Source: Takakia lepidozioides (lineage: Eukaryota > Streptophyta > Takakiopsida > Takakiales > Takakiaceae). From it: a stretch of 64,000 nucleotides of DNA. Positions 35,596-51,460 of the stretch are shown here, in pieces. The translations under genes and the position numbers were made by a program. The notes beneath the pieces are model-generated. The model made no database searches, was not told the origin of the DNA, and saw only the letters and a program-made list of their open reading frames with translations. Positions within the stretch are counted from its first letter, which is position 1. Every line of letters starts with the position of its first letter. The DNA lies in the NCBI GenBank assembly GCA_030704615.1, contig CM060731.1, positions 80,952,756 to 81,016,755 on the forward strand, written 5' to 3'.

Positions 35596-36410
35596 CTAGA
35601 ATTGTGACCCCTTATTTATGTGTTTGGATTTAGGAACATGCCCAAGTGTTCTGCAATTGAGAGGATGGGGAGAGGGAGGTGAACAGATGAAATAAATATG
35701 GTAGTAAGCTTGGGTTGTGATGGATTCAGACTGGTCTGGATGTTGCAGTGGATTAGTTTTTGATCTGCTTGCTTGTCTTGCAGTATATGTGCGGCGTAAA
35801 GAGTAGATGAGTGTAGATATTGCATGAGTTGTGTGGATGTGAGCCTTCTTCTATTCACAAAGATCATGGTCAGTAGTCCACATCAGTGGAAAAGGCTCTT
35901 TTCCGTGGTAGCTGTGTAACTGGCTCTGCAGGGGCCTGTACTTGTTATGAAGAACTGGCTTTGCAAGGGACCAAGTCTGTATAATGTACAAATCAATGGA
36001 AGACAGCTACGCTCCACAACTCTATTGCAGTGACTACAGCACTAGAGATTTGTGCAGAGATCTCTTGCTTATGTTGGTCATGATGGAAATTGATGGAAAG
36101 TTTTTGTAAGCCTATAGATCATGGCAGAGAAAGTAGATTGGAAGAAGATATGATGAGAAGGGAAGATGAGAAAAAGGACTTTATGCAATCAGTACTGCCA
36201 GAACCCACACTTTTCTCACAAGGAAGCTTTGCAAGAGTCATAAGCACCATCAGTGCTGCTGCTTACATGGCAGCACATCATTTGCTTACAAAAATCAGAT
36301 GGCAATTCGGTTAAGCAACAATTGTTAAATCTTCATGTGTTTTTTCTCTTGGTTCACCTTTACTGAGATCCTAGGGGTGAGAGAATAGATTGTTTAATTG
36401 CCTGAGGGTT
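35596..36410 (-). repeat. Inverted repeat arm A, right copy
   Basis: Reverse complement of 18201-19048. It lies directly beside arm B here, while on the left side about 8 kb of PPR and other sequence separates the two arms, so the right side has lost (or the left has gained) that material. Confidence 0.85.
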
Positions 36411-36777
36411 CCCACAAGGACCATACATCTATATCGACCCTTATTAGTCGAATCTGATAGCCATGGCATCCACCATATTCAAGTCTGTGATGATCAATGC
36501 ACTTATTAGACTGTTGCTAAGAATTCTCTTATAGAGGAGTGTCCACCTCATCTGTGGGAAAATTTTCCAGGAGTGATGGATGCTCTCCTCATTGCCTGAT
36601 GACATAACATCTACAAAAATTAAAACCTGCTGAGTGATTCTTAAGCCCTGTGCGTCCTTCTTCTCACCGCCGCATGACAGCAGACACCAAAGAGTGGGAG
36701 GGAAACTCGTGCCTCCTACATTAAATAATCACCTGAATGGTTGAGGTGATCCATTGTAGCATGACACCTGCTGGGGT

Positions 36778-41495
<4,718 letters not shown>

Positions 41496-41821
41496 CTCCC
41501 CTTACAACACTTCCTCTGCACACATGAGCCAACGGTAGTAAAAATCTGCGGGGACAGGGTCAACCAGTACTGTAGATCTACGGATCTACAGAGAGAAACA
41601 GAGAGAGAGAGAGATCAATATCGTAAGCTTTGCGTCAATGAACTGATTCGCTGGGCACACCTTGGCATGCCGGTACTAAAAGACCTTTGCCTACGCATGC
41701 CTGCAGAAAACACCACAAACATCGTACCTTCAAAAGGGATTTATAAATTCAAAATTTATACTATCATGAAGTTTCGCAACTTCCCTTTCGAAAAATCGTG
41801 ATATACATCCGACATTCTTAC

Positions 41822-41874
<53 letters not shown>
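41822..41874. repeat. Compound microsatellite (GT)n(GA)n
   Basis: About twelve GT units pass directly into about fourteen GA units, some 330 bp upstream of the aminotransferase start codon, so it may lie in the promoter or 5' leader region. Confidence 0.95.
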
Positions 41875-41881
<7 letters not shown>

Positions 41882-42077
41882 TCAAACCTCTTGACAAAGT
41901 ACTCCCAGTCACAAGGACAGGACCAGCAGAAAGGCAGGCGGGGGAAAGAAACAAAATACAGTGGAAAACAACACAAAACTACGCAAGAAAGACTCAAGTC
42001 AGAGAAGAAGAAGTGCCCAAATGAAGGGGTGAGAGAAACAAATGGGTACTCGGGCCGAGTGATCTTGTTGACCCTCT

Positions 42078-42249
42078 AAAGACGATGGCAGAGCACACAT
42101 ATTCTGACTCCACCCCCCAACATTCCCGCACCTGCTGGTCTCAGGATTGGCACAAGTCTTCCTAAAGACGATGGCAAAGCACACACATTCTGACTCCCAC
42201 CCAACATTCCCGCACCTGCTGGTCTCAGAACTGGGCCGAGTCTTAGGTC
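42078..42249. repeat. Two tandem copies of an 86-bp unit
   Basis: Units start at 42078 and 42164, sharing aaagacgatggca, attctgactcc, cattcccgcacctgctggtc and tcag. Divergence is a few percent. Confidence 0.85.
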
Positions 42250-43320
42250 TTCACATTCTCGGTTGGTGAAGTCATCCATACTTCGAATGATACTCGGAGA
42301 GGGGCTAACACTATGATTGGGACACTAACTTAGTCCTTCCATAGGTTACGCTTGCCGAAGCAAGAGTCTTGCCTTTTTCTTCTTTTTTCTTTTCTTGGGG
42401 ACTGACTTAGGTAGTGCTAGCAATCAAGGAAAGGTCATAAGGAAAGGCAGCCCCATGTCTGTTCAAGAATGCCGGTTGCAGGTCTGCGGTCAACGAATGG
42501 ACATGAGAGAACAGAAAGTGACAGTCCAAAGTGGGACCCAATACAGCATAAAACAAACCCACATCATCACACACTTCCACTAAATCTTTGCTTATTGCCA
42601 GTCACATGCTCTAAGAGAGCAGGGCACTGGTGAAGCCTGAAAGCAGGCAGGTCACAAAGCTCTCGTGATCTAGTCAGGCAGAATTCCCAGAGAGGCATAC
42701 CAGGTATTTAGTCAAGTCTCTCACACATGCTCTACAAAGGCCAAAATTGCATGGAATAAGGAGCAGCCAATGAAGTGGGAGAGTTGGGGTTTAATTGAGG
42801 GTGACTTGTGTGGAATAATGCCAATGTTTGATTCTACTGGCGACTGAAGGTTGGAGACTAGTTTTGGTGTAGAGCGGGGATAGGTGCAATAGCGCCATGT
42901 CATCATCAGCCCCTTATCGGCGTCATTTTTTAAAGCTACCCAAAAAGAAAAAGAAAAATGAATTTTGAAAATAGTTATCTTTGCCATGTATGGTCATTGT
43001 CAACAACATCATCATCGTCATCTTTAAGCTGCCTGAGAAAAAAAAATTAAAAATATTTTTTACGAATATGTTCTAATATTACTCCCTTCTTTTCTTTTGT
43101 TTCTTCACACATCCAAATGTAAATGTTAGAGCACTTCTATACATTAGTTATGATAAAACCATCAAATAGAAATCAATCCAGTTTACTTATGTTTTGAAAC
43201 CAACGTAAGTACAACCCTTTAGTTTTATGGTGAGCAAGTTTCAAATTACTAATATATACTATAGTACATATATATTAAAATAATAACTAGGGTAGCATGT
43301 GCCGTTGGTCAAAGTGTCTA
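42250..43320. other. Intergenic, no gene seen; diverged repeat R
   Basis: Only short frames. A diverged copy of repeat R lies at 42843-42935 (ggttggagactagtttt, gtagagcgggg, gcgccatgtcatcatc). The rest is AT-rich. Confidence 0.4.
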
Positions 43321-43324
43321 ATGT

Positions 43325-44730
43325 CATCCAAGTCAAGTGCTGGTATATAGGGTTAACCTGGGTATCAATAGTGGGTATCAACCTGGTATGAGAGAACCTA
43401 CCAGGCGGGTAGGTGATGGCCACAATACCGAGGATAGACCAGTGTTACCCTATTTCGGGCTGCCACCCTACCATACTCATATTGATACATCTCGTGAATG
43501 CAGAGCGTGATACCAGCTTCAAAGACCCCGATTGAATCCTGGGTAGGGTCTTGCAATATACTAACATACATTCTACGGAAGGGTGACGGCTGTGTAGAGA
43601 GAACCTTTGGGTGGCCTCCGCGTGAGCCTGGCCGCATGAGCGTGTAAGCGCAGCCAGGCTCACGCCACGTGAGCAATTCCCGCCACGTTGGTTCTTGCCA
43701 GCGTAGTTCACGCCACATCATTCTCATAGGCACAAACCTATAACCACGGACAGAACAGCGTGAAGGGGCCCTATAGCCGCAGACTTGAGCATTCGGCACA
43801 TAGGGAACCATATTTGGGCGATGAGAAGAAGTGCAGAACAATGAATGTTGCTGAATGATTGTGTTTGGAGAAAAATATAAGTGGGCATCGTGCAAGGCTA
43901 CAGACATTCTATCACATGTGAACTTGCACGCTCACCAAACTTCGGCGCTCACTCACACTGGGAAGATAGTCTGCCTCTCTGTAAATACGGACTTCTTTTC
44001 GCTTCACATTCCTCACAAGGGATCTGAAGTGAAAGGGAGTCTGCATGTGCACATATGCTAGCCTTGTTCCGCAACCTTGTCAACAGCCCATGCACAGAAG
44101 CTCAGAGGGTTTATGAGGCAAGAATATCTCAGTATGAGGCCATTGGTTTCTACTCCAATCAATCAAAAAGTCACGATTCCTTAGTCCGCACAAAAGCCTT
44201 TTCTTAGAGCAAAACCCTCTCCTCAACATGTTTTTGTTTTTGTTTTATTTGTTTTATTTGTTTTTTAAAAATAAATAACCCCCCCACCTTGGTTGGTTAG
44301 AAAAACAATGTACGGCGCCGCACACTGTTTTTCCAACCAACAAAGGGGTGGGGAGGGGGGATTAAAAAATAAATAAATAAAAAATCCAACCAGAATGGGG
44401 GAAAGCAGTGTGCGACGTCGCACACCCTTTCTACCCATTGAAAAACATCGAACCCGGGACCCAATCAAGCTCATAGAGAAGGTTCCATGGAGTGTTGAAG
44501 GGGATAGACAAGAATGCACCCATGGTCTGCAGCGCCACACACCATTTAAGCTTCCTCTGAATGTGTGGTTTGAGTGGAAGGGTAGGAATGGAGGCTGCTA
44601 TTTGGGGTTCATAACATTGTACGGTGGATTCTTGCTTGAAGACATCGAATGGATGCGAATGGATCTCATTTCATTTTTGGTTCGTCAGTTGTGGTTTTCT
44701 GGTTTCATGTTTTGATGAACGAATGGCTGG
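43325..44730. other. Intergenic, no firm gene
   Basis: Contains ggtatc/ggtatg-rich sequence like that at 29.6 kb (43.33-43.50 kb) and an A-rich/C-rich patch at 44.23-44.39 kb. No frame has a recognisable domain. Confidence 0.35.
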
Positions 44731-44739
44731 TACGACGCC

Positions 44740-44969
44740 CGGGCGTCGCACTTTCAAAAACTTTAAAAAAACCCAACTATTGCGATGCGACGGCGTTGCC
44801 GGAGGCACCTAACGTTATTGGCGACGCTGCGTCGTCGCAGCGGCAACCGTGTCACCTACCCGACATGACCGATGACAGACGGGCATCGCAAGTCATCCCG
44901 CGATGCCTCCGTCGCGGGCTATTTGGGGCCACGACGGACGGGCGTTAATGCCCCTCTTTTGCAGTAGTG
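44740..44969 (-). mobile_element. CACTA element terminus with GC-rich subterminal repeats
   Basis: On the minus strand a terminus reads CACTACTGCAAAAGAGGGG from 44969, the classic CACTA-type end. Inside it, GC-rich words around cgtcgc/gcgacg recur in both orientations over 200 bp, as expected of subterminal transposase-binding repeats. The partner terminus was not found to the left, so the element may be truncated or longer than I could trace. Confidence 0.6.
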
Positions 44970-45194
44970 GTATTAGGCATTCTTTTTATGCCCATTATAA
45001 GAATGTGAATGCCCAACCAGGCCCTCAATTCGCTCAAAGACAGAGGTTACCACAATTTGCCCCCCTTCAGTTTCTCTTTGCTATTCATGGTCTTGGCATA
45101 AAGGTTTGTCATGGCACAGATCTTGCGCATTACAGTGACAAACTAGAACAAATTGAAAAACTCAACATGACTTCATCATCACCCAAAGGCATAT

Positions 45195-45849
45195 TCAGAC
45201 CGTCTCACCACCTAACCATTTTACGTCGTCTATCAATTCATAGCATAAAGAGTTCCACATGTCATCCCTAAATATCTCAACTGGTGGCCACGATTCCCAA
45301 TCATCCCCCGTTTCATCTTGACCCACATCCCTAGCAGCATTCCCAATATCCACCACAAAGTCCCACATGTTGGGATCCCCAAAAGCCATGGGATCAGCCC
45401 GAGCATCCTCTACATCAGAATCTGAACTTGCGTCCACAATCTGTATCGTGCACTGGTGCATCTACACCTAACCGAAGCATGTCACTAGCAATGCATGACA
45501 CAGTGGGTTCATCCGAATCAACAATGCAATAAAGTTGTGAGGATAATATGGTATGGACACTGAGTGCCCCAAAAAAGGATATCAGCCAATTTTCTCTGGC
45601 GTTTAGAATGTCCCAAGAGACCTCAATCACGGTACCAAAAGCCCATTTGGGAGCATTGGAGGAGGAAGGCAAGTCCTCCACATGCAATTCAACGACCCGC
45701 AGCTTTACAGTAGAAACCCTGCATTTTGCTGGCCCCCCAAGGTCTTGCAGCAATTTGGGAACTAAAACGTCAGCATATGGTAGCGTTGTGAGTTCAGTAG
45801 CACCGAAGTCATCCAAAAACACAGAGGCGGATAAATTGGAGGCAGGCAC
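45195..45849 (-). CDS. Hypothetical acidic protein in two overlapping frames
   Basis: Two minus-strand frames abut: 45849-45415 (PASNLSASVFLDDFGATELT to ASDMLRLGVDA) and 45461-45195 (IVDASSDSDVEDARADPMAF, DETGDDWESWPPVEIFRDDM, ending WLGGETV). A splice or frameshift near 45450 could join them. Codon choice and composition look coding, but no family is recognised. It lies between a CACTA terminus and the CASP-like gene and overlaps that gene's proposed N-terminal exon on the opposite strand, so one of the two models is likely wrong in the overlap. Confidence 0.3.
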
Positions 45850-47787
45850 CCATAGTGAACCCTACACGGAACCTGATGAGACTACAAAATACCACCCTGC
45901 AACTGGCCGTGACCCAAGTTCATCCTCGACCAAGTCATTTACTACTGCGGGAGCCGTGAACTTGGTTTTGCGACTGACAACGTTCGTTTTTTCTCTCATT
46001 GCGTTCATTGTTATGGCATCCGACAACGTGACTAATGCTGCTGTGGGCAGCCTAGACTACGTATATAATCGGAAGCTGACTTTTAGCTCCGTCAAATCTT
46101 TTAGGTGAAAACTCTGCACGTTGATTCACTGGGGGGCTCTGCAATCTGATAGACTTAAAGGTCCATACATTGGCGAACAGTTGCTGAACAGCTTGGGGTT
46201 TTGTGCACCTGATATTTGGCTCTGTGACGTGCGCACCTCCTAATTACCACTCCAGAGTAACTATCACTGGCAGACACTCCACTGCTTGTAGTTTGCACAG
46301 CACCTACTTCTGGACTTGGATAAATGTCATCCCGTTTTGAAAGATCGAGATTCTACACATTTAAGTGAGAAAGGGAGAGATTGCAGACATTCATTTTCAG
46401 TAATTGACTCATCTGTCTGAATGACATATGTATGCGATCAGATAAATCAAGGGCCTCAAATACTAACATTTACACGCGTCCAGGAGCTCTCAGTCTGTCA
46501 TTGTCTCAATCTGATCCGTAACCTGTTGATACGGTTTTTGGGTGTGGGGTTGCAGCTACATTTTGGCCATCAATGTGATTGTACTTGCCTACTGTATTTT
46601 CCAAATCATTCAAACTTCCTGCACACTCATGTCGAACGTCACTTTACTACCTTACAGAAGAATTTTGGCTTGTGTCAACTTCATTTTCGACCAGGTAGGT
46701 GCCCTGCCTCTTCCCTGCTCATCTCTCCAAGGTTCGTGAACAACCCCTTCTTACCTTCTCTCTCCCTCGTTCTCTGTAGAGAGTCCATGAGAGCGCGTGG
46801 AAAGTTCTAGCTCAGAGAGCGTTTTGAGCCAATGGCGCGATGTCCTTCTTTGCTCCCACACGAAATTTCAAATTGAACCCATAGTGCATAAGTGCACAAC
46901 TTAAGTAATCAAGTCATCGCTGAAAACAGGTGAACACTGGCTATGCTCAGCGATGCACAGGTTTGTTGAACTCCATATTCTGGGCTATGATGAGCCTACA
47001 ACATACTTAACAAAAGCTAAAGCTAAGGGGATAGACAAGAAGGAACAAGAGACGAACGAAATGTGATGTACTTCAGTGCAGAACTTTCTGAAGATCCTGC
47101 ATCCTCCCTGAATCCAAGAAATTGAATCAATCACAGAGGCATGATGTCTTCCTTAAATTAATCCATCAGTCTATAGCTCTAGATTTTTCTTCTTTGCTAA
47201 TTTGAATCCATGGTTGGTTCGATTAATTAGACCTACCACTTGACAGTGCCAGTGATTCAGAAGTCAACTCATGTGAACTGACACTCTTTATTTTAACAGC
47301 ATCGACATTGCTCTTGCCAGACGCCCTGTATAATTTATCCGAGTGATTTTCAGCCTTGGTTCCTTGTCCCTGTTCTTAAACAATTTTCAGGAGAATGTGC
47401 ACATGAAAGTGGAATGTGGCTATGCAATCGAATTTGGTTTATTTCCCATATCGATGTTTGCCATGCCGATGAAGGGACCATGTTGAAGGTAACAACTCCT
47501 TTACTAAGATAGCACTTTGTCCGTGCCCAGGATTGGTTGGCACAGTACAGGATGATTGTGGGCTGACGTCTGTGCAGATGTTTGCTTATTTACTACTGTC
47601 TGCGGGCTCGGCCGGGGCGAGTATAGCAACAGAGATTGATTCCGTCTGCAAAAAAATTGGGACCGTCGTTAGCTTTTGCAATCAAGCCGATGCAGCCATC
47701 GCCATGACCTTCATTGCTTTCCTAGCGATGGCTCTCTCTGCTCTTCTTTCGAGTTTCCATCTCGCTGTCTTGAGCAGAGACGCATAA
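45608..47787 (+). CDS. CASP-like (CASPL, UPF0497) four-transmembrane protein
   Basis: Plasma-membrane scaffold family related to Casparian strip proteins, which mark membrane domains and guide local wall modification. Exons: up to 46104, 46556-46694 and 47578-47787, all GT-AG and in phase. TM1 is AVNLVLRLTTFVFSLIAFIV with the family arginine, TM2 YILAINVIVLAYCIFQII, TM3 begins at the exon junction FDQ/MFAYLLLSAGSAGASIA with the family aspartate, and TM4 is AIAMTFIAFLAMALSALLSS. The tail HLAVLSRDA ends at 47787. The start is uncertain: methionines at 45548 and 45608 give a long polar N-terminus (281 residues from 45608), and an upstream exon spliced near 45850 is possible. Confidence 0.8.
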
Positions 47788-47789
47788 TA

Positions 47790-48720
47790 ATTGGTTTGGA
47801 TGACCAATAAGCAGCTTTCTTAATTGTTTAGTTCACTGGGGAGTTGCTCAGGAACCCCTCAGGAATGTGAGGGAACGCTCGATCTCTACCGCAAGAAGAC
47901 CGACATAAATCAACATTTGGGTCCGAAGAGAATCCGTAACGATAGCGATAGCTACTTTGAAGATATGGAGATTCACAAGCAACTTTGGTGTAGCATCACC
48001 AACCAAGGCAAGCTACTTTCACTATCCCCTCCCAATTAAGAATTACTGTGGCGATGCATTGTCATCTGGGACCATCATGTAGGTACGTAAGATCCTCTAT
48101 CAATAAGGTGGGCTCTGTCCATTAGAGGATGGTCCAGGAATTAGAAAGGGGGATACATAGTGAGGCATGGAGGGATTTGAAGAAATAACCCAAGTTGTGT
48201 AAGGGGGTCCAAAAGAAGACGGTAGAAAGGCGACAGCTATAAATGGAGGATGGGCAATGCACGTGAACTTGTGGGCTGCAACATGTGTCAATTGTTCTAG
48301 AAAACTACATGCACTGTGATGGGTGGTATGGAACGCGTGGTATGGAACACCGGTTGCAGGGAGATCAGGTTGCAGCGAGAGTGTGCCATACGAAGAAGGC
48401 GATAGCGAGATGGCGATCCTGAAGGTGATAGCGCTAAGGAGAGGAGCTGCGCAGGATGAAGAGAATATTCAAGCAAGGAAACGGAATGAACAAAGGAGGA
48501 AGCCTGTCATATGCAAAACGGAGGACAAATTTTTGGAGGCTAGTGCGACGATAGGTGTTGGAGGAGCAGATGTCGCTAAAGATTGCCTTGCAAAGATGGA
48601 GACGTTTTTGCAAGAAGCTTGTATGGTTGGACTGTGCGTGTTGGGAAAATGTAGCACGAGAGAGATGACTCCGGTCTAAGGACCGGCGTAACTAAGAGCC
48701 ACTTCGCCTTGCGGCTAATG
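47790..48720. other. Downstream of CASPL, no firm gene
   Basis: A plus-strand open frame at 48323-48679 (118 residues, with an arginine/glutamate-rich middle) has no recognised motif and may be chance or the upstream part of the HUH-like unit. Confidence 0.3.
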
Positions 48721-48733
48721 GCCCCTTTCGGGG

Positions 48734-49159
48734 GTGGGCACGATTCTACATCTACATTTGCAAATGGTTTGTCAGGTATATACTTCAAGTACTCAAATGT
48801 TAAACATGCTCATTAAAAAAAAATTGGGATGGGTAGATCCACAAAGTGCGCCTCCCGGTCATCTGGTTCATTGCAAATTATTGAGAGACAGGGGTCTTCA
48901 CACATTTGCTGGCATGGTGGGCTATTGTCTCAAAGACATCGATGAACCACATTTTTGGTTTGTGCATAAAGGTATTGTTGCTGAGGAGATGCAACAGGAC
49001 ATGGATGAATATGTAAAATTCGGTGCTTTTGCCACAAAAAACCAGGTCTACCTCTCGCACCACTATATGTTGGAGCGTGCACAGATGTGGCATAAACATA
49101 GATATGGCATAAGCACATCATGCCTAGACAGCTCTCGACTACTCTCCCTACAGTTATAG
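48734..49159 (+). CDS. Candidate HUH/Rep-type endonuclease domain, 5'-truncated
   Basis: The open frame has no ATG at its beginning and contains LHLHLQ near its start, resembling the histidine pair plus glutamine of Rep/HUH motif II. About 55 residues later FAGMVGYCLKD has the Y-x-x-K layout of Rep motif III, where the tyrosine nicks DNA. Spacing and order fit an HUH single-strand endonuclease, and the overall style resembles Replitron-like plant and algal transposon proteins. Motif I and any helicase or C-terminal domain are not seen, so this is a remnant. Small inverted words (ccccTTTCgggg at 48722-48733) lie just upstream. The assignment is from motifs alone and could be wrong. Confidence 0.4.
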   Translation: MGTILHLHLQMVCQVYTSSTQMLNMLIKKKLGWVDPQSAPPGHLVHCKLLRDRGLHTFAGMVGYCLKDIDEPHFWFVHKGIVAEEMQQDMDEYVKFGAFATKNQVYLSHHYMLERAQMWHKHRYGISTSCLDSSRLLSLQL

Positions 49160-50100
49160 GGCAGTTATTCTTCACAATCCTAAGATCTGGGCAGTTATAT
49201 CCTGGAGCAGGGTGGGTGGTTCTGTTCAAAAATAGTGGCATGGATTACGAAAGATCCACATCCATTTGAAAATCTATGGTTTCACCACAGGAGCTCAGCA
49301 TGGTTGATATAGCCAGAATTTTCTTTGAGGGCTCATCTGTTTTTTCCAAGCTTCCAGACTCGGGGAGTTGCCGAAAAATGCTGGTGTCGCGACGCTCTCA
49401 TCAGACTGTAGTAGTTTGCAAAGGTTGAGTGCTGCGACACTCTCATTAGACTGTAGTAGTTTGCAAAGGTTGAGTGCTTCTCATAATCGTGACAGGCTGC
49501 AGCCAGACCACATCCCAATTACTCTTCGATCTGGTTGTAAGCATCATGTCTTTTGAAAAGGATTTTGTATAGCTACTCTTTTGTGCACTATACTGACCCC
49601 GCTTTCCACCTTTTGTATCGTATTGCAATTTGTTAATAAAGTGGCAGTACCACCATGGAAGAATTAATTAATGTGGAAGAATTAATTAATGTGCACTCAC
49701 AGCTGAATAAGGCCCCTAGAAGCCCCATGGTAGAATTACGTTTTAGGGTTTAGGGTAAATATAATGTAGAAACTTCCCCAAGGCTCTATGATGATGCAAT
49801 CAATGCATCACTTCTCTAGGATAGAAGAATAAGCAAGCAAGATTAGAAAGAGAAAGAATAACACGAGAAACGAGAGGATAATAACAAGGTAAAGAACAAG
49901 ATAATAAGGACCAAAATTTTGTCACCGCATGTGTACTGTGCAGTCCATGCTATGATCTCGAAATCTCGAAACGAAAAAAACTATCTTGAGTTTAGTCATA
50001 TGACACTCCTCCACTCTCTTTCACAAAATTCACTTAGTCAATAATCTCTCTTGTGGAGGAGCGCTCACACACTCACCAATGAACTAACCGGGTGTTCTCC
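49160..50100. other. No gene seen; 45-bp tandem pair and short telomere-like run
   Basis: Two adjacent 45-bp copies at 49389-49433 and 49434-49478 differ by two bases. Two TTTAGGG units occur at about 49742-49755, too few for an interstitial telomere call. Confidence 0.6.
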
Positions 50101-50109
50101 CCTAACAAA

Positions 50110-50121
50110 GCTATGATACCA
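50110..50121 (-). other. Possible retrotransposon primer-binding site next to an LTR end
   Basis: The minus strand reads tggtatcatagc, close to the methionine initiator tRNA primer site tggtatcagagc. Directly outside it, the plus strand starts tgtaacactc (50125), which would be an LTR edge with TG...CA ends. The other LTR edge and the coding part were not identified. Confidence 0.35.
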
Positions 50122-50449
50122 TATTGTAACACTCAGCTAATAACATTCAACTACTTGAGGACAACAGGAAGAGGAGGATTAAATATAAGTTACTAACTAA
50201 GCAGAGTGAGAATAATTAAGATGCAAGGCAACTCAGGAAAGAATGTACCCTAAGTGAAGTAAATGACTAAATAGCCGCATAGTAATAATATTATGTCCTA
50301 CAATATCTGACATCCCACGAGGCCTTTGATCACGAATCTGGGTGTGAAGTGTCTCAACATTGTTGCTGGCTTTCTACTCTTTCTGGTTGGATATTAACCC
50401 CTCTGCTCTTCTCTCGCTCTTGAATTTCCATTATGACGCTATTTGGAAT

Positions 50450-51460
50450 TCATGTCTAGTGTGGGCGGCTCTCCGAGCCCACACGCTATGGGTCAAAAAC
50501 ATTGATTTCACTTACTGAAGAGGTCACCCATTCCTTATTCAAACTCCATGTCACATTCTCACGCTGGTCTTCCACGAGATTAGCCCGTTCACATAGCAAA
50601 ACGGGTTTAGATGTTGGGTTGCACATGGAAGGACTATCCAAAGAGTCAATGGATAGAACCCTTGGACAATCCCATCTTATATGATGTCAGCAAATGGGAA
50701 AGGGTTCACATGGAAAGTGTACTAAGTTATTTTTTTCTGAAGGACCTTTAGTATGAGGCAAACCACTCAAAGGGGTCACACCTGTCACCATTGGCAATGT
50801 TCATAAGTTGTTTTCACACTTGCTAGGCCATTTACATAGATAAAACAGAAATTTTATAATCTACATATTACATTTGACTGTTTTAAGCAATAAGATTTGT
50901 AACATTGAATGATGGAATATTGTTATTAATAATGATTATCGTTATTTATAATGATTTTTCTATAACTATTGTCAATTTTTAATATACAGGAGAAACTTTT
51001 TGTGAAAGGGGTTGGAGAAAGGATAATTTGATTATTTTTATTGTTGGTGAAACAATGTACATAATTATGTTAATGGTAAAAAATCGATAGCTATAATGTT
51101 GGAGCGAATTAATTCTTTGTTGGATGAATAATGACTACCATGGTTGGAAAGTTTAAAGCCCATTAAACTAGTTTGTGATCAGTCCAATATGCTTTAGTCG
51201 TCCGGATTTGCATGGTTGGAGTGGCAAACCATATATGGTCAAGTTTAGAATCATAGTCTATAGTACTCTCATTGCATGTTATTTGAAATTTATGAATTTC
51301 CATGTAGTCTTGAAGCATGATAGATTGAGAAGTAACATATCAAAGATTGAAATCCTCAATAAATATGGTTGGGCCATAGTGCGGTATTTTATTGTACATA
51401 TTCTCCATATGTAATAAAAATGTCTATAACATATTTTGCAAGGTTTAAATAAAAGTAATT
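50450..51460. repeat. Copy 1 of a duplicated segment (clean version)
   Basis: Collinear with 53347-54330. Shared landmarks include ctatgggtcaaaaacattga, ctggtcttccacgagattag, ggaaggactatccaaagag, ctataatgttggagcgaatt and tgtagtcttgaagcatga. No gene seen. It ends in an A-rich homopolymer stretch. Confidence 0.85.

Noticed and set aside
49742-49755. Interstitial telomere
   Set aside because: Only two TTTAGGG units.
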